NCBI GenBank assembly: GCA_011389995.1
Contig: JAABTG010000016.1
Location: 1 to 54,897, forward strand
Source: Thiotrichales bacterium
Lineage (GTDB): Bacteria > Pseudomonadota > Gammaproteobacteria > JAABTG01
Length of the DNA: 54,897 nucleotides
Reading direction: 5' to 3'
The notes beneath the pieces are model-generated. The model ran no database searches. It had not been told where the DNA came from and saw nothing but the letters and a program-made list of their open reading frames with translations. Both the position numbers and the translations under genes were made by a program. Position 1 is the first letter of the stretch. Every line of letters starts with the position of its first letter. Shown here one piece after another: positions 8,198-15,724 of this stretch.

Positions 8198-9190
8198 TCA
8201 AGGCGTCATCTCCTTCAGCAGGGATTCCATGCGGGCGCGGATACCGGACTCCCTGGATACCGCGAAGGCGAGGAAGGTCCTGGCGACCAGGGACAACTCG
8301 CGGTTGCGGGGATGGGCCAGGTGCCAGCAGCGCAGGATGGGGAAGCCCTCCACGTCGAGCAGCGCCAGCGGACTGCCGCGACCCTCCAGAGTTAGGGTAT
8401 GCAGCGACAACACCGAGATGCCGAGCCCGCCCACCACGGCGTGCTTGATGGCTTCGTTGCTGCCGAGTTCCATGCGCACATTGGGACGCAGGCCCTGCTC
8501 CTGGAAACACTTCATCACCGCCCCGCGAATACCGGAACCGGGCTCCCGCAGCAGGAACTTCTCCCCGGCGATGCGTGACAGGGGAATGTTCCGCTCCTTC
8601 ACCAGGGGGTGGTCCCGGCGCGCCACCATGACCAGGGGGTTGGGGGCGAAGGGGACAGTCTCGGCATCCAGTTCCCGCACCCGTGTCTCGCCGATGATGG
8701 AGATATCATCCTCGTTGGCCAGCAGGCGCTCCTGGATACGCTCGAGGTTGGTCACCTGGAGGGAGACATCCACCCCGGGGTAGAGCTCGCAGAAGGCCCC
8801 CAGGATCTCCGGCGCGAAGTACTGGGCGGTGGTGATGACGCCGAGGCGCAGCCGCCCCCGCTTGAGACCCTCCAGATCCGCCAGTCGGGTCTCCAACTCC
8901 GCCAGGGAGTTGAGGATGTCCTTGGCCGCGGCATACACCTCCCGCCCGGCGTCAGTGGCCTCCACGCCGCGACCGGCGGGCTGGAACAGCGGCATGCTCA
9001 CGGTGTCCGCCAGCTTCTTGACTTGCATGGATACGGTGGGCTGGGTGAGGAACAGCTCCTCCGCCGCGCGTGTGAAGCTGCCGAGGCGCACTATGGCCTC
9101 CATGATCTGAAGCTGTCGCAGGGTGGTATGCCGAACGAAGCGGTCTCCGCTACTGGCAAACCCCGACTGATTACGGCCCTTGTCTTTCAT
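8198..9190 (-). CDS. cbbR: LysR-type regulator of CO2 fixation genes, CbbR-like
   Basis: A 330-residue LysR-type regulator. The N-terminal winged helix reads LRQLQIMEAIVRLGSFTRAA, then EELFLTQPTVSMQVKKLADT, close to CbbR proteins that sense NADPH or other Calvin-cycle metabolites. The rest is a two-lobed effector domain (LGVITTAQYFAPEILGAFCE; GIRGAVMKCFQEQGLRPNV). The ATG at 9190 was preferred to a GTG at 9199. It lies at the 3' end of the carboxysome operon on the same strand, not divergent from cbbL as in many autotrophs, so the link to cbbL rests on sequence character and proximity. Confidence 0.82.
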   Translation of the reverse strand: MKDKGRNQSGFASSGDRFVRHTTLRQLQIMEAIVRLGSFTRAAEELFLTQPTVSMQVKKLADTVSMPLFQPAGRGVEATDAGREVYAAAKDILNSLAELETRLADLEGLKRGRLRLGVITTAQYFAPEILGAFCELYPGVDVSLQVTNLERIQERLLANEDDISIIGETRVRELDAETVPFAPNPLVMVARRDHPLVKERNIPLSRIAGEKFLLREPGSGIRGAVMKCFQEQGLRPNVRMELGSNEAIKHAVVGGLGISVLSLHTLTLEGRGSPLALLDVEGFPILRCWHLAHPRNRELSLVARTFLAFAVSRESGIRARMESLLKEMTP

Positions 9191-9247
9191 GGCGCGCACG
9201 CCCCTCGAGGTCCGCGGCGCCGCCCTTATGGCGATGACCCCTCGGAG

Positions 9248-9526
9248 TCAGTCTGGCCATACCCGGCAACGGGATGGAAACCCATCGTTTTCCTCGGGGG
9301 AAGGGGCCGGCCGATCACCTCCGCCGGCCCCGCCAGAGCGGGAGCGCGAAGACTTGGTGGCGGAGGCCCGGGAGCCCTTGGGCCGGGCCTTGGGGGTCAC
9401 GCCCCCCCCCTTGGTGCGGGACGCGGTGCCTTCTCCACCCGACCCGGTCCCGGAAGCGGTGCCCGGCTTCGACGACGCGGGCCCGGATTCCTGGGAAGAG
9501 GCGTCTTTGTCTTTCGTATCATTCAT
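9248..9526 (-). CDS. Small low-complexity protein in the carboxysome locus (possible McdB-like)
   Basis: A 92-residue predicted disordered protein with an acidic/Ser N-terminus (MNDTKDKDASSQES), a middle rich in Gly, Ser, Thr and Pro, then a Lys/Arg-rich part (TPKARPKGSRASATK) and a tail ending RCRVWPD with a Trp three residues from the end. It sits between the acRAF gene (17 bp) and cbbR on the same strand. Alpha-carboxysome loci often carry here the positioning pair McdA/McdB; McdB proteins are small, disordered and end near a conserved aromatic residue. No McdA is present, and the low complexity makes similarity unreliable. It may instead be an unused open frame in GC-rich DNA. Confidence 0.45.
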   Translation of the reverse strand: MNDTKDKDASSQESGPASSKPGTASGTGSGGEGTASRTKGGGVTPKARPKGSRASATKSSRSRSGGAGGGDRPAPSPEENDGFPSRCRVWPD

Positions 9527-9543
9527 GGGGCATTACTCGCGAT

Positions 9544-9852
9544 TCAACTGCCAGAGGTGGGAATACCCCGGAGAGGGGGTGGGCCATCTGGCGCCCCCTC
9601 CTTATCTTCGAGGATTCGGTCCAATGCGGCGGCGAAGTCATGGATTGCCGCGGAGACCTCGCCGTCCCCTTCATCCGCATGGAGGGTGATGTTCACATAG
9701 GTACGCCCGAAACTCAGGTCCGGGTAGATACCGCTTTGCTCCGAGAGCTCGGCCGCTTTGTCCAGAAAATCCCGCGTGGCCTCGTAATCCTCAAACTCGA
9801 GACGACGCTCGAGGCGGGCGGGTCGGCTGCGTTGCTTCCAAGGCTGAACCAT
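9544..9852 (-). CDS. RuBisCO assembly factor acRAF (pterin carbinolamine dehydratase-like)
   Basis: A 102-residue protein of the pterin-4a-carbinolamine dehydratase fold that in alpha-carboxysome operons acts as a RuBisCO assembly chaperone. Visible features are RRLEFEDYEATRDFLDKAAE, then EQSGIYPDLSFGRTYVNITL, where true dehydratases would have their catalytic His-His motif, followed by a final helix (EVSAAIHDFAAALDRILEDK). The missing catalytic histidines fit the acRAF branch rather than a pterin enzyme. It follows the bacterioferritin-like gene by about 30 bp. Confidence 0.8.
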   Translation of the reverse strand: MVQPWKQRSRPARLERRLEFEDYEATRDFLDKAAELSEQSGIYPDLSFGRTYVNITLHADEGDGEVSAAIHDFAAALDRILEDKEGAPDGPPPLRGIPTSGS

Positions 9853-9881
9853 GAGCCATGCCTCCTGGAAATCGGGAATGA

Positions 9882-10358
9882 TCAGAAATACGCCCGCTCG
9901 GCCCCCGTGGAATTCGAGGGCACTCCGAGGGATGCCAGCCAGGCCTCCATTTCCTGGGCGTGGTGGCGCTCCTCCTCCAGCAACCCGGCGAAGAAATCCC
10001 CATGGTCCCCGTCACCGATGCGCCGGCAGAACTGGACCGCGTCAGCGTAAAGCCCGACGATCTCCAGTTCGAGGTCCATGTCCTGCCGCAGCAGTTCCGG
10101 CAGACTGCGGGCGACGCCCGCCGGCCGCAACTGCGAGGCATTGGGAGCCACGCCGTCCGCCAGCATGCGCTGGATGATGCGTTGGGCGTGGTGCATCTCC
10201 TCCACGGTCTCCTCGCGGAACCGCCGTGCGGCATCCGGCAGTTCCCAGGCCTCAGCCAGGGAGGCCTGGGTCATATACTGCTGGACCGCCGACAACTCCA
10301 GGCTCAAGGCCCTGCCGAGATAGCCGAGGGTACGGGGGTGAATCCGTGCGTTTCTCAT
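9882..10358 (-). CDS. Bacterioferritin-like protein of the carboxysome operon
   Basis: A 158-residue four-helix ferritin-like protein. Iron-ligand candidates are spread over the helices: SLELSAVQQYMTQASL, FREETVEEMHHAQRIIQRML, DMDLELEIVGLYADAVQFC and LLEEERHHAQEMEAWLAS (note E..H pairs in EEMHHAQ and EEERHHAQE). Genes of this family are regular members of alpha-carboxysome loci, downstream of csoS1, but their role there is unclear; iron storage or oxygen handling are guesses. It is 41 bp downstream of the second csoS1 copy and in the same direction. Confidence 0.82.
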   Translation of the reverse strand: MRNARIHPRTLGYLGRALSLELSAVQQYMTQASLAEAWELPDAARRFREETVEEMHHAQRIIQRMLADGVAPNASQLRPAGVARSLPELLRQDMDLELEIVGLYADAVQFCRRIGDGDHGDFFAGLLEEERHHAQEMEAWLASLGVPSNSTGAERAYF

Positions 10359-10399
10359 CGTGGGCGGCGCCGGTGGTCACCGGAAGACAGGCCCATGGC

Positions 10400-10702
10400 T
10401 CAGGCCACGGACTTGCCATCAGGCAGTACCGGCTCCACCTCCTTATGAGGACGGGCGATGATATGGGCGGCCACCAGGCCGTCACCCACGCGCTCGCAGG
10501 CATCGGCCCCCGCGCGCACCGCCGCGTTCACCGCACCCGTCTCGCCCCGCACCAGCACCGTGACGTAGCCACCACCCACGAACTCGCGGCCGATGAGCCG
10601 CACCTCCGCCGCCTTGGTCATGGCGTCCGCCGCCTCGATTGCCGGCACCAGTCCCCGGGTCTCGATCATCCCGAGGGCTATCCCCATGGTCTCGTTTGCC
10701 AT
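10400..10702 (-). CDS. csoS1: Carboxysome major shell hexamer CsoS1 (copy 2)
   Basis: A 100-residue BMC-domain protein that tiles the carboxysome facets as hexamers. It opens MANETMGIALGMIETRGLVP and contains the pore-forming stretch REFVGGGYVTVLVRGETGAV. The first 94 residues are identical to the neighbouring copy (10748-11062), and only the C-terminal tail differs (DGKSVA). The two genes differ at scattered synonymous positions, indicating either recent tandem duplication or continuing gene conversion. A GGAGAA ribosome site lies upstream. Confidence 0.96.
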   Translation of the reverse strand: MANETMGIALGMIETRGLVPAIEAADAMTKAAEVRLIGREFVGGGYVTVLVRGETGAVNAAVRAGADACERVGDGLVAAHIIARPHKEVEPVLPDGKSVA

Positions 10703-10747
10703 CTCGTATTTCTCCGCTTGTCGAATATCAGTTTACCGGCGACCGGC

Positions 10748-11062
10748 TCATGACCCCTTGCCGGACTCCGGGGAACCCGACGGCAACACCGGCTCCACTT
10801 CCTTATGGGGACGGGCGATGATGTGGGCGGCCACCAGGCCGTCACCCACGCGCTCGCAGGCATCGGCCCCCGCGCGCACCGCCGCGTTCACCGCACCCGT
10901 CTCGCCCCGCACCAGCACCGTGACATAACCGCCGCCCACGAACTCGCGACCGATGAGCCGCACCTCCGCCGCCTTGGTCATGGCGTCCGCCGCCTCGATT
11001 GCCGGCACCAGGCCCCGGGTTTCGATCATCCCCAGGGCAATTCCCATGGTCTCGTTTGCCAT
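10748..11062 (-). CDS. csoS1: Carboxysome major shell hexamer CsoS1 (copy 1)
   Basis: A 104-residue BMC shell protein, first of two tandem csoS1 genes. Residues 1-94 equal those of copy 2; the tail is SGSPESGKGS. A strong AGGAGAGAAG ribosome site precedes the ATG. The 107-bp spacer separating it from csoS4B, the only sizeable gap inside the operon, carries a palindrome and a direct repeat and may allow extra transcription or processing, fitting the need for far more CsoS1 than CsoS4. Confidence 0.96.
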   Translation of the reverse strand: MANETMGIALGMIETRGLVPAIEAADAMTKAAEVRLIGREFVGGGYVTVLVRGETGAVNAAVRAGADACERVGDGLVAAHIIARPHKEVEPVLPSGSPESGKGS

Positions 11063-11092
11063 CTCTTCTCTCCTGTCGTTTGAAAAGGCTGA

Positions 11093-11165
11093 AAAACAGC
11101 TGTTTTGAACCTCTGCTCAGGCGCCGGCCACCCCGGCCCGTCACCCCCCTACCCCGGCCCGTCAC
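11093..11165. promoter_or_regulatory. Spacer with palindrome and direct repeat before csoS1
   Basis: In the csoS4B-csoS1 gap there is a perfect 14-bp palindrome AAAACAGCTGTTTT (11093-11106) and a 14-bp direct repeat CCCCGGCCCGTCAC at 11131-11144 and 11152-11165, spaced 21 bp start to start (two helical turns). This could be an internal promoter/operator or an RNA processing site. No convincing -35/-10 pair was recognised. Confidence 0.35.
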
Positions 11166-11169
11166 GGCC

Positions 11170-11451
11170 TCATGGTTGTCCCTGTCCCGAATCCTCCTGG
11201 ATATCCTCCTGGGGCCAGTAATCTATGATCCCGCATATGGCCAGATCAGTGAGGATGGCCGGGTCGCGGTGGGCATGGCGCCCGGCGGTGCCCTTGGCGG
11301 TGAACACCCAGTCGCCGGGGCGCGCCCCCACCGGATCCGTGGCCACTTGGAGGCCGCTCTCGGCATTCTCCAGCAGCCGCAGATGGCCATGGCCTAGACC
11401 ACTGATCCGCTCGGTGCATACCAGGGTGTCCCGCACCTGCCAGATATCCAT
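11170..11451 (-). CDS. csoS4B: Carboxysome vertex pentamer CsoS4B
   Basis: A 93-residue protein of the EutN/CcmL pentamer family that closes vertices of the icosahedral shell. It shows DIWQVRDTLVCTERISGLGH, then DPVGARPGDWVFTAKGTAGR and ILTDLAICGIIDYW, collinear with CsoS4A. The ATG at 11449-11451 shares one base with the csoS4A stop (TGATG), implying coupled translation; a GTG one codon earlier is less likely. The tail (PQEDIQEDSGQGQP) is acidic. Confidence 0.95.
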   Translation of the reverse strand: MDIWQVRDTLVCTERISGLGHGHLRLLENAESGLQVATDPVGARPGDWVFTAKGTAGRHAHRDPAILTDLAICGIIDYWPQEDIQEDSGQGQP

Positions 11452-11702
11452 CACTCCTCCTCCGCCACCCAGTTGTCGATGATGCCGACGATGGTGAGGT
11501 CGCTGGGATAACCCTTGCTGCCGGCGGCCTCGCGGGCGGCGGAACTGGTGACGCAGATGACCCAGTCACCGGGCTTGGCGCCTACGGCATCCACCGCGCA
11601 GGCCTCCGTGCGACCGTCCTGCACTACCTGGAGGTGCTTGTGCTCCATCATGGGTATGCGGTTGGTGGCCACCAGGGGTCTCAATACCTTGACGATCTTC
11701 AT
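11451..11702 (-). CDS. csoS4A: Carboxysome vertex pentamer CsoS4A
   Basis: An 83-residue pentameric vertex protein. MKIVKVLRPLVATNRIPMME, VDAVGAKPGDWVICVTSSAA and LTIVGIIDNWVAEEE are typical. The start codon overlaps the csoSCA stop by one base (TGATG), as does its own stop with the csoS4B start, so three genes are translationally chained. Pentamers are needed in very small numbers (12 vertices per shell). Confidence 0.96.
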   Translation of the reverse strand: MKIVKVLRPLVATNRIPMMEHKHLQVVQDGRTEACAVDAVGAKPGDWVICVTSSAAREAAGSKGYPSDLTIVGIIDNWVAEEE

Positions 11703-13279
11703 CAGTGACTCTCCGGGGCCGTCCCCAGCACCGTGCAGGACTGGGGCTCGGGCGGTTCCCTGCCGTCGCAGTCGCGAACCATGGTCAGCAGGTGCAACAG
11801 ACCGGTGTCCACCAGGGCCGGGTAACGCTCCCTTATGGCCGCGCTTACCCGCGCGCAACGGGCCTTGGCCCGGCGCAGGGCACCCGGCACCGCGCCGTGA
11901 TAATCGAAGCGCACCACCACCGGGATGGGCAGGCCGTGGGCGACGTTCAGGCCCTTGAATATCTTCACTCCCACGTCCATGTCCGGCGCCCCCTCCTCCA
12001 GGGTGTCGAGGTAGGCGAAATAGGTGAGGTTGCGCAACTGCACCTCCTCGAACCCGATACCCACACCGATGAAGCGTTCCCGGTGGCCGATGTCGGCGTA
12101 GGCCCCGCCGTGGTACTGGCGCACGTAGTCCATCTGAGAGATGTTGTGCTCTATCAACAGTCCCACCAGCCTCGCCATGCCCTCGTCCACGCCGCCGGGG
12201 GCATGGTCGTGCACCGCCTCGAAGATGTGCTCGCGGGCCTTCTCCGGCGCCAGCCCCAGGGTGGCGCGGTAGATCTCCGCCCCCTCCAGGGGCCGCTCCA
12301 GGGAGATATGCCCGCTGGCGTCGGGGAGGTGGACGCGGATGGCGTCGCTGTCGGTGTCCATGCCCACCAGCAACAGGTCCACCGAGGCGCCGCAGCAGAA
12401 GCCGTTTTCGATAGCCCGCTGGAAGTTCTCCAGGCGCTCCAGCCCCGCCCGCGCCGCGGCGGCCGTGTCGGAGCCGTGGGCGGCGCAGCCCTCATGGAAA
12501 GGGTCGCTGGTGCTGTAGTGATAGACCACCACCTTCAGGTAGCGGGTCGGGGCATCGGCGGTGTTGGGCCGGCCCTCCCGGAAGCGCGTGAGCTCCGTCT
12601 CCACCCACTTGCCCACATTCTCCTCGATATCGAACATGGCCCCGGCGTAGGACTTGCGACGCACGGCGCCGAAGGGCAGCCGCAGCACGTAGCTCACCAC
12701 GTGGGCCAGACGGCCGTCGGCACAGGGCGTGACATCCATGGCGTGAAAGCCACACTCCTGGAGGGCCGCCTGAAAACCGGCGCCGTCCCGCCCGTCCAGG
12801 GGATCCGTATGGAAGAAGTCCTCCGTATAACGGCGATAGGTCTCGAATACGCACCAGGCGTAGAGGCGGCGCATGTCCAGCTGATCCACCCAGGCATCCG
12901 CCAGGATCATGGCCGGCAGCTCGAAACCCAGCCGCTCCCGGGCGATTGCCTGGGCCCGCCCCTCGAAATCGTCCTCGTGCTGCAGGGCGGAGATGCGCCG
13001 CAGGGTCGGCACGATGCAGTCGAAGGCCTCCTTGACCCGGCTCTCGTAGTCCCGGAGGGCGCGATTGCGCGCCCCATCCGCCAGGGGATGGCTCCCGCCC
13101 GCGGCCGCTCCGGCCAACCGGCCGGCGCTCACGGTGCCCGCCATGCCGGAGCCCCCGGTCGGCGTCGCGCCGCCACGCGGGCCCGCCGGCCGTACCCGAT
13201 CGGCGCGGGGCGGTGCCAGGGGCGCGGTGGCCTCGCGGCGCGGGCCGCTGCCCCGGGGCTGGCGGGAGGCAGGGAGCAT
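11702..13279 (-). CDS. csoSCA: Carboxysome carbonic anhydrase CsoSCA
   Basis: A 525-residue epsilon-class (beta-like) carbonic anhydrase that turns bicarbonate into CO2 inside the carboxysome. The N-terminal 75 residues are Pro/Arg-rich and disordered and probably tether the enzyme to RuBisCO. Zinc-site elements are the Cys in VTPCADGRLAHVVSY, which also holds the catalytic Asp-x-Arg, and the His/Cys pair in DPFHEGCAAHGSD. A degenerate second half follows (FIGVGIGFEEVQLRNLTYFA). The frame opens at a TTG overlapping the csoS2 stop (13289-13291), but the ATG at 13279 has GAAGG five bases upstream and was preferred. Confidence 0.95.
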   Translation of the reverse strand: MLPASRQPRGSGPRREATAPLAPPRADRVRPAGPRGGATPTGGSGMAGTVSAGRLAGAAAGGSHPLADGARNRALRDYESRVKEAFDCIVPTLRRISALQHEDDFEGRAQAIARERLGFELPAMILADAWVDQLDMRRLYAWCVFETYRRYTEDFFHTDPLDGRDGAGFQAALQECGFHAMDVTPCADGRLAHVVSYVLRLPFGAVRRKSYAGAMFDIEENVGKWVETELTRFREGRPNTADAPTRYLKVVVYHYSTSDPFHEGCAAHGSDTAAAARAGLERLENFQRAIENGFCCGASVDLLLVGMDTDSDAIRVHLPDASGHISLERPLEGAEIYRATLGLAPEKAREHIFEAVHDHAPGGVDEGMARLVGLLIEHNISQMDYVRQYHGGAYADIGHRERFIGVGIGFEEVQLRNLTYFAYLDTLEEGAPDMDVGVKIFKGLNVAHGLPIPVVVRFDYHGAVPGALRRAKARCARVSAAIRERYPALVDTGLLHLLTMVRDCDGREPPEPQSCTVLGTAPESH

Positions 13280-13287
13280 CGCGGCCT

Positions 13288-15684
13288 TCAACCCCGGGCG
13301 CCGCCGGAATAGGTGATGAGGGCGCCGATATCGGTGGTGCCGGCGCTGCCCGTCACCAGAGAGACGGGCTCCGGGGCCTCCTCGTTACGCTTGGGCGGCA
13401 GCATGACGGAGGTGGGGCCGCCGCGCCGGGTGGGATTGCGGCGCATGGCGGAGGTGCCTTCGGTGCCGGTCACCCGCTCGTTGCGGTCCCAGTCATCGCC
13501 GGTGATCTTGAGGCCCGCCGACTGCCCCTCGCCCGTCACCCGCGGCTTCTCCTCGGCGGCGGGAGCCCCTGCCTTGGCGGTTGCGGGTGGCGCCGGGGCC
13601 ATATCCATGAGGTTGGTATTGCCGGCGCGGCGTTGATCGAAACGGGACTCCTCGGTACCCGTCACCTTGCCGGTGCCCATGTTGAAGGCCCCGGTGATCT
13701 GGCCCTGCTCGTAGCGGGTGCCGGTGACGCCGCCCTGGGCCCGGGCCTGATGAGCCGCGCGGGCGGGGGATGCGACGCTGAAACTCTGCCACGGCGCGCC
13801 GTCCAGGGCCTGAGGAAAATCCTCCTGACCGGGCAGGGCGCCGCAGGTGGCGCCGAAATCCTCGCTGCCCACGTAAGGCGTACCCGAGACCGGCTCGCAG
13901 GCCCCCCTTCCGGCGCCCGTCATGACGCCGCCGACACCGGGCTGGATGCCCGTGAGATTGGCCGCCGGCGCCGGACCGCTGCGGCGGTAGGCGCGGGCCA
14001 TGGCCGTGGGCCCCGCCTCGGGCGCGCAGAAGGCCTCGTAGTCCTCGGCGGGGCCATAGGGCGTGCCGGTGACGGATTTGCAGGTACCGGGCTCGTCGCC
14101 CGTGACATTGGCGGCCCGCCCGGTGCGGGTACCGGTGACGGTATGCCCCACCAGGGTATGGGTGTGCTCCACCTTGGGCGGAGACGGCTCGGGACGGCTG
14201 GCACAGAAGGCCTCGTACTGGTTGAGGTCCACGTATTCGTCACCGGTAACGCGCTTGCAAGTGCCGGGTTCGTCACCCGTCACCCGCTCGCTGCGGCCCG
14301 TGCGGGTGCCGGTGACGGCACCCCCCGCGAAGGTCTTGGAGGTGCCCACCTTGGGCGGTACGCCGCCCTGGTCGCCATCGCCCTGGGGCTGGGTGTATTG
14401 GGAGCCCGTGGTCTTGACCCCGGCGCCGTGTTCGTCTCCGGTGACATGGGAAGACCGGCCCACCATGGCGCCCGACACCCGCTGGCCACCCGTGGTCTGG
14501 GTGCGATCAACCTTGGCCGGCCCGGGCGCGGGGCGGATACCGCAGAAGGCGTCGAACTGGTCGGCGGACAGATACTCGGTGCCGGTGACGTTCTTACAGG
14601 TACCCGGCTCATCGCCGGTGACATGGCTGGAGCGCCCCACCTCGTTGCCGGTCACGCGGTTGCCACGGGTGGTGGGACTGATACCCACCTTGAGGGGGCT
14701 GCGCGGGGGGTCCGTCTGACAGAACTCGCGGAAGATGTCGGCACCCATGTATTCGGTGCCGGTGACCGTGCGGCAGGTGCTCGGCTCGTCACCGGTCATT
14801 TCCCTGGCACGCCCTACCCGGGTGCCGGTGACGGTCTGCCCGCCGCCGGTCTCGCTGGCACCCACCTTCCAGGTGGCATCCTGGGCGCCCCGGTCCCCCG
14901 GATCCCCGGCGGTGCGTGAGGGGCGCACCCGGCCACAGGGGGCGCTCTTGGTGCTGGACGAGCGGCCGTTGCGGCTGCGTTGGTCCCGGATGGCCCGAGC
15001 CAGCTCGCGGCTGGACATCCTGGGATTGGCCTGCCGGGCGATCCCCGCCGCGGAGGTGGCACTGGTGGACGCGCTCTTGCCGGTGGCTGACTGGGCCGCC
15101 CGCCGCGCCCTGGCGGCGGCGCGGGCCGGGGGCATGATGGCGTTGACCCGCCGCGGCTGGCCGCGTCCGGGTGCTGTGCTGGAGGGAGGCGTCAGGGAGG
15201 CCCGCCGTTCGGGGGCGGAGGCTGGCGCAGCGTCCGCCCGGGCCGCGCCCTTGCAACCGCAGCCACAGTCGCCTTCCTTGCCGGCCCGGCCCTTGGCAGC
15301 CTCGGCACCCCGCCCCTGGGGACGGGAGATGGTATCGGCCCGGGTCCGGTCCCGGGTGGCCTCCGCCTTGCGCCCCGCCTGTGCCAGAGCCGTACGGCGG
15401 CGGCGGGCGCACTCCCGGGCGGAACCGGCGGGTGAGGTCACCGGCGCCGCCCTATGGGTCCGCGGCGATGGCCGAGCGGATGGCTGGGGAGATGGCTCGG
15501 GCCTCGCCACGGACGTAGCGGCCGCAGGCGGCGGCGATGCCGGGGCAGCGGCGCCCGCCGCCGCCCCACGGGTGCGGTCGGTGCCTGTCACGGTGCCGCG
15601 CTTGCCTTGTGTCGACTGGGCCCGGCGCCGGGCCATGGCGGCCTCGCGGGTGCTCGACTTCAGCTGTGGTTTGGTCTCGGCCAT
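13288..15684 (-). CDS. csoS2: Carboxysome assembly scaffold CsoS2
   Basis: A 798-residue disordered scaffold that links RuBisCO to the shell. The N-region has four basic RuBisCO-binding repeats at about 12-28, 88-105, 187-203 and 224-241 (for example ARRRAQSTQGK). The middle region, about 273-615, has six VTG repeats, most with a conserved Cys pair (GDEPGTCK and EAFC). The third lacks both Cys (GDEHGAGVKTTGSQY). The C-region ends with the shell-anchoring SLVTGSAGTTDIGAL. A local CGCGC cluster near 140 is unusual. The ATG at 15684 follows GGGGG. I saw no clear slippery site for the programmed frameshift known in Halothiobacillus, but cannot exclude one. Confidence 0.96.
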   Translation of the reverse strand: MAETKPQLKSSTREAAMARRRAQSTQGKRGTVTGTDRTRGAAAGAAAPASPPPAAATSVARPEPSPQPSARPSPRTHRAAPVTSPAGSARECARRRRTALAQAGRKAEATRDRTRADTISRPQGRGAEAAKGRAGKEGDCGCGCKGAARADAAPASAPERRASLTPPSSTAPGRGQPRRVNAIMPPARAAARARRAAQSATGKSASTSATSAAGIARQANPRMSSRELARAIRDQRSRNGRSSSTKSAPCGRVRPSRTAGDPGDRGAQDATWKVGASETGGGQTVTGTRVGRAREMTGDEPSTCRTVTGTEYMGADIFREFCQTDPPRSPLKVGISPTTRGNRVTGNEVGRSSHVTGDEPGTCKNVTGTEYLSADQFDAFCGIRPAPGPAKVDRTQTTGGQRVSGAMVGRSSHVTGDEHGAGVKTTGSQYTQPQGDGDQGGVPPKVGTSKTFAGGAVTGTRTGRSERVTGDEPGTCKRVTGDEYVDLNQYEAFCASRPEPSPPKVEHTHTLVGHTVTGTRTGRAANVTGDEPGTCKSVTGTPYGPAEDYEAFCAPEAGPTAMARAYRRSGPAPAANLTGIQPGVGGVMTGAGRGACEPVSGTPYVGSEDFGATCGALPGQEDFPQALDGAPWQSFSVASPARAAHQARAQGGVTGTRYEQGQITGAFNMGTGKVTGTEESRFDQRRAGNTNLMDMAPAPPATAKAGAPAAEEKPRVTGEGQSAGLKITGDDWDRNERVTGTEGTSAMRRNPTRRGGPTSVMLPPKRNEEAPEPVSLVTGSAGTTDIGALITYSGGARG

Positions 15685-15724
15685 GGAATCCCCCATTGGA
15701 ATTGACGTGGTGTACCCATTGCCC

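Noticed and set aside
11702-11858. A longer N-terminus for CsoS4A
   Set aside because: The extension overlaps csoSCA and has no similarity to the family; the ATG at 11700-11702 gives the canonical start and a TGATG overlap.
13289-13291. TTG start of csoSCA overlapping the csoS2 stop
   Set aside because: An ATG twelve bases further on has a GAAGG ribosome site at good spacing, while TTG has none.
13213-14919. A 568-residue open frame on the plus strand
   Set aside because: It is the antisense of csoS2; its Gly/Ala repeat structure simply mirrors the CsoS2 VTG repeats.
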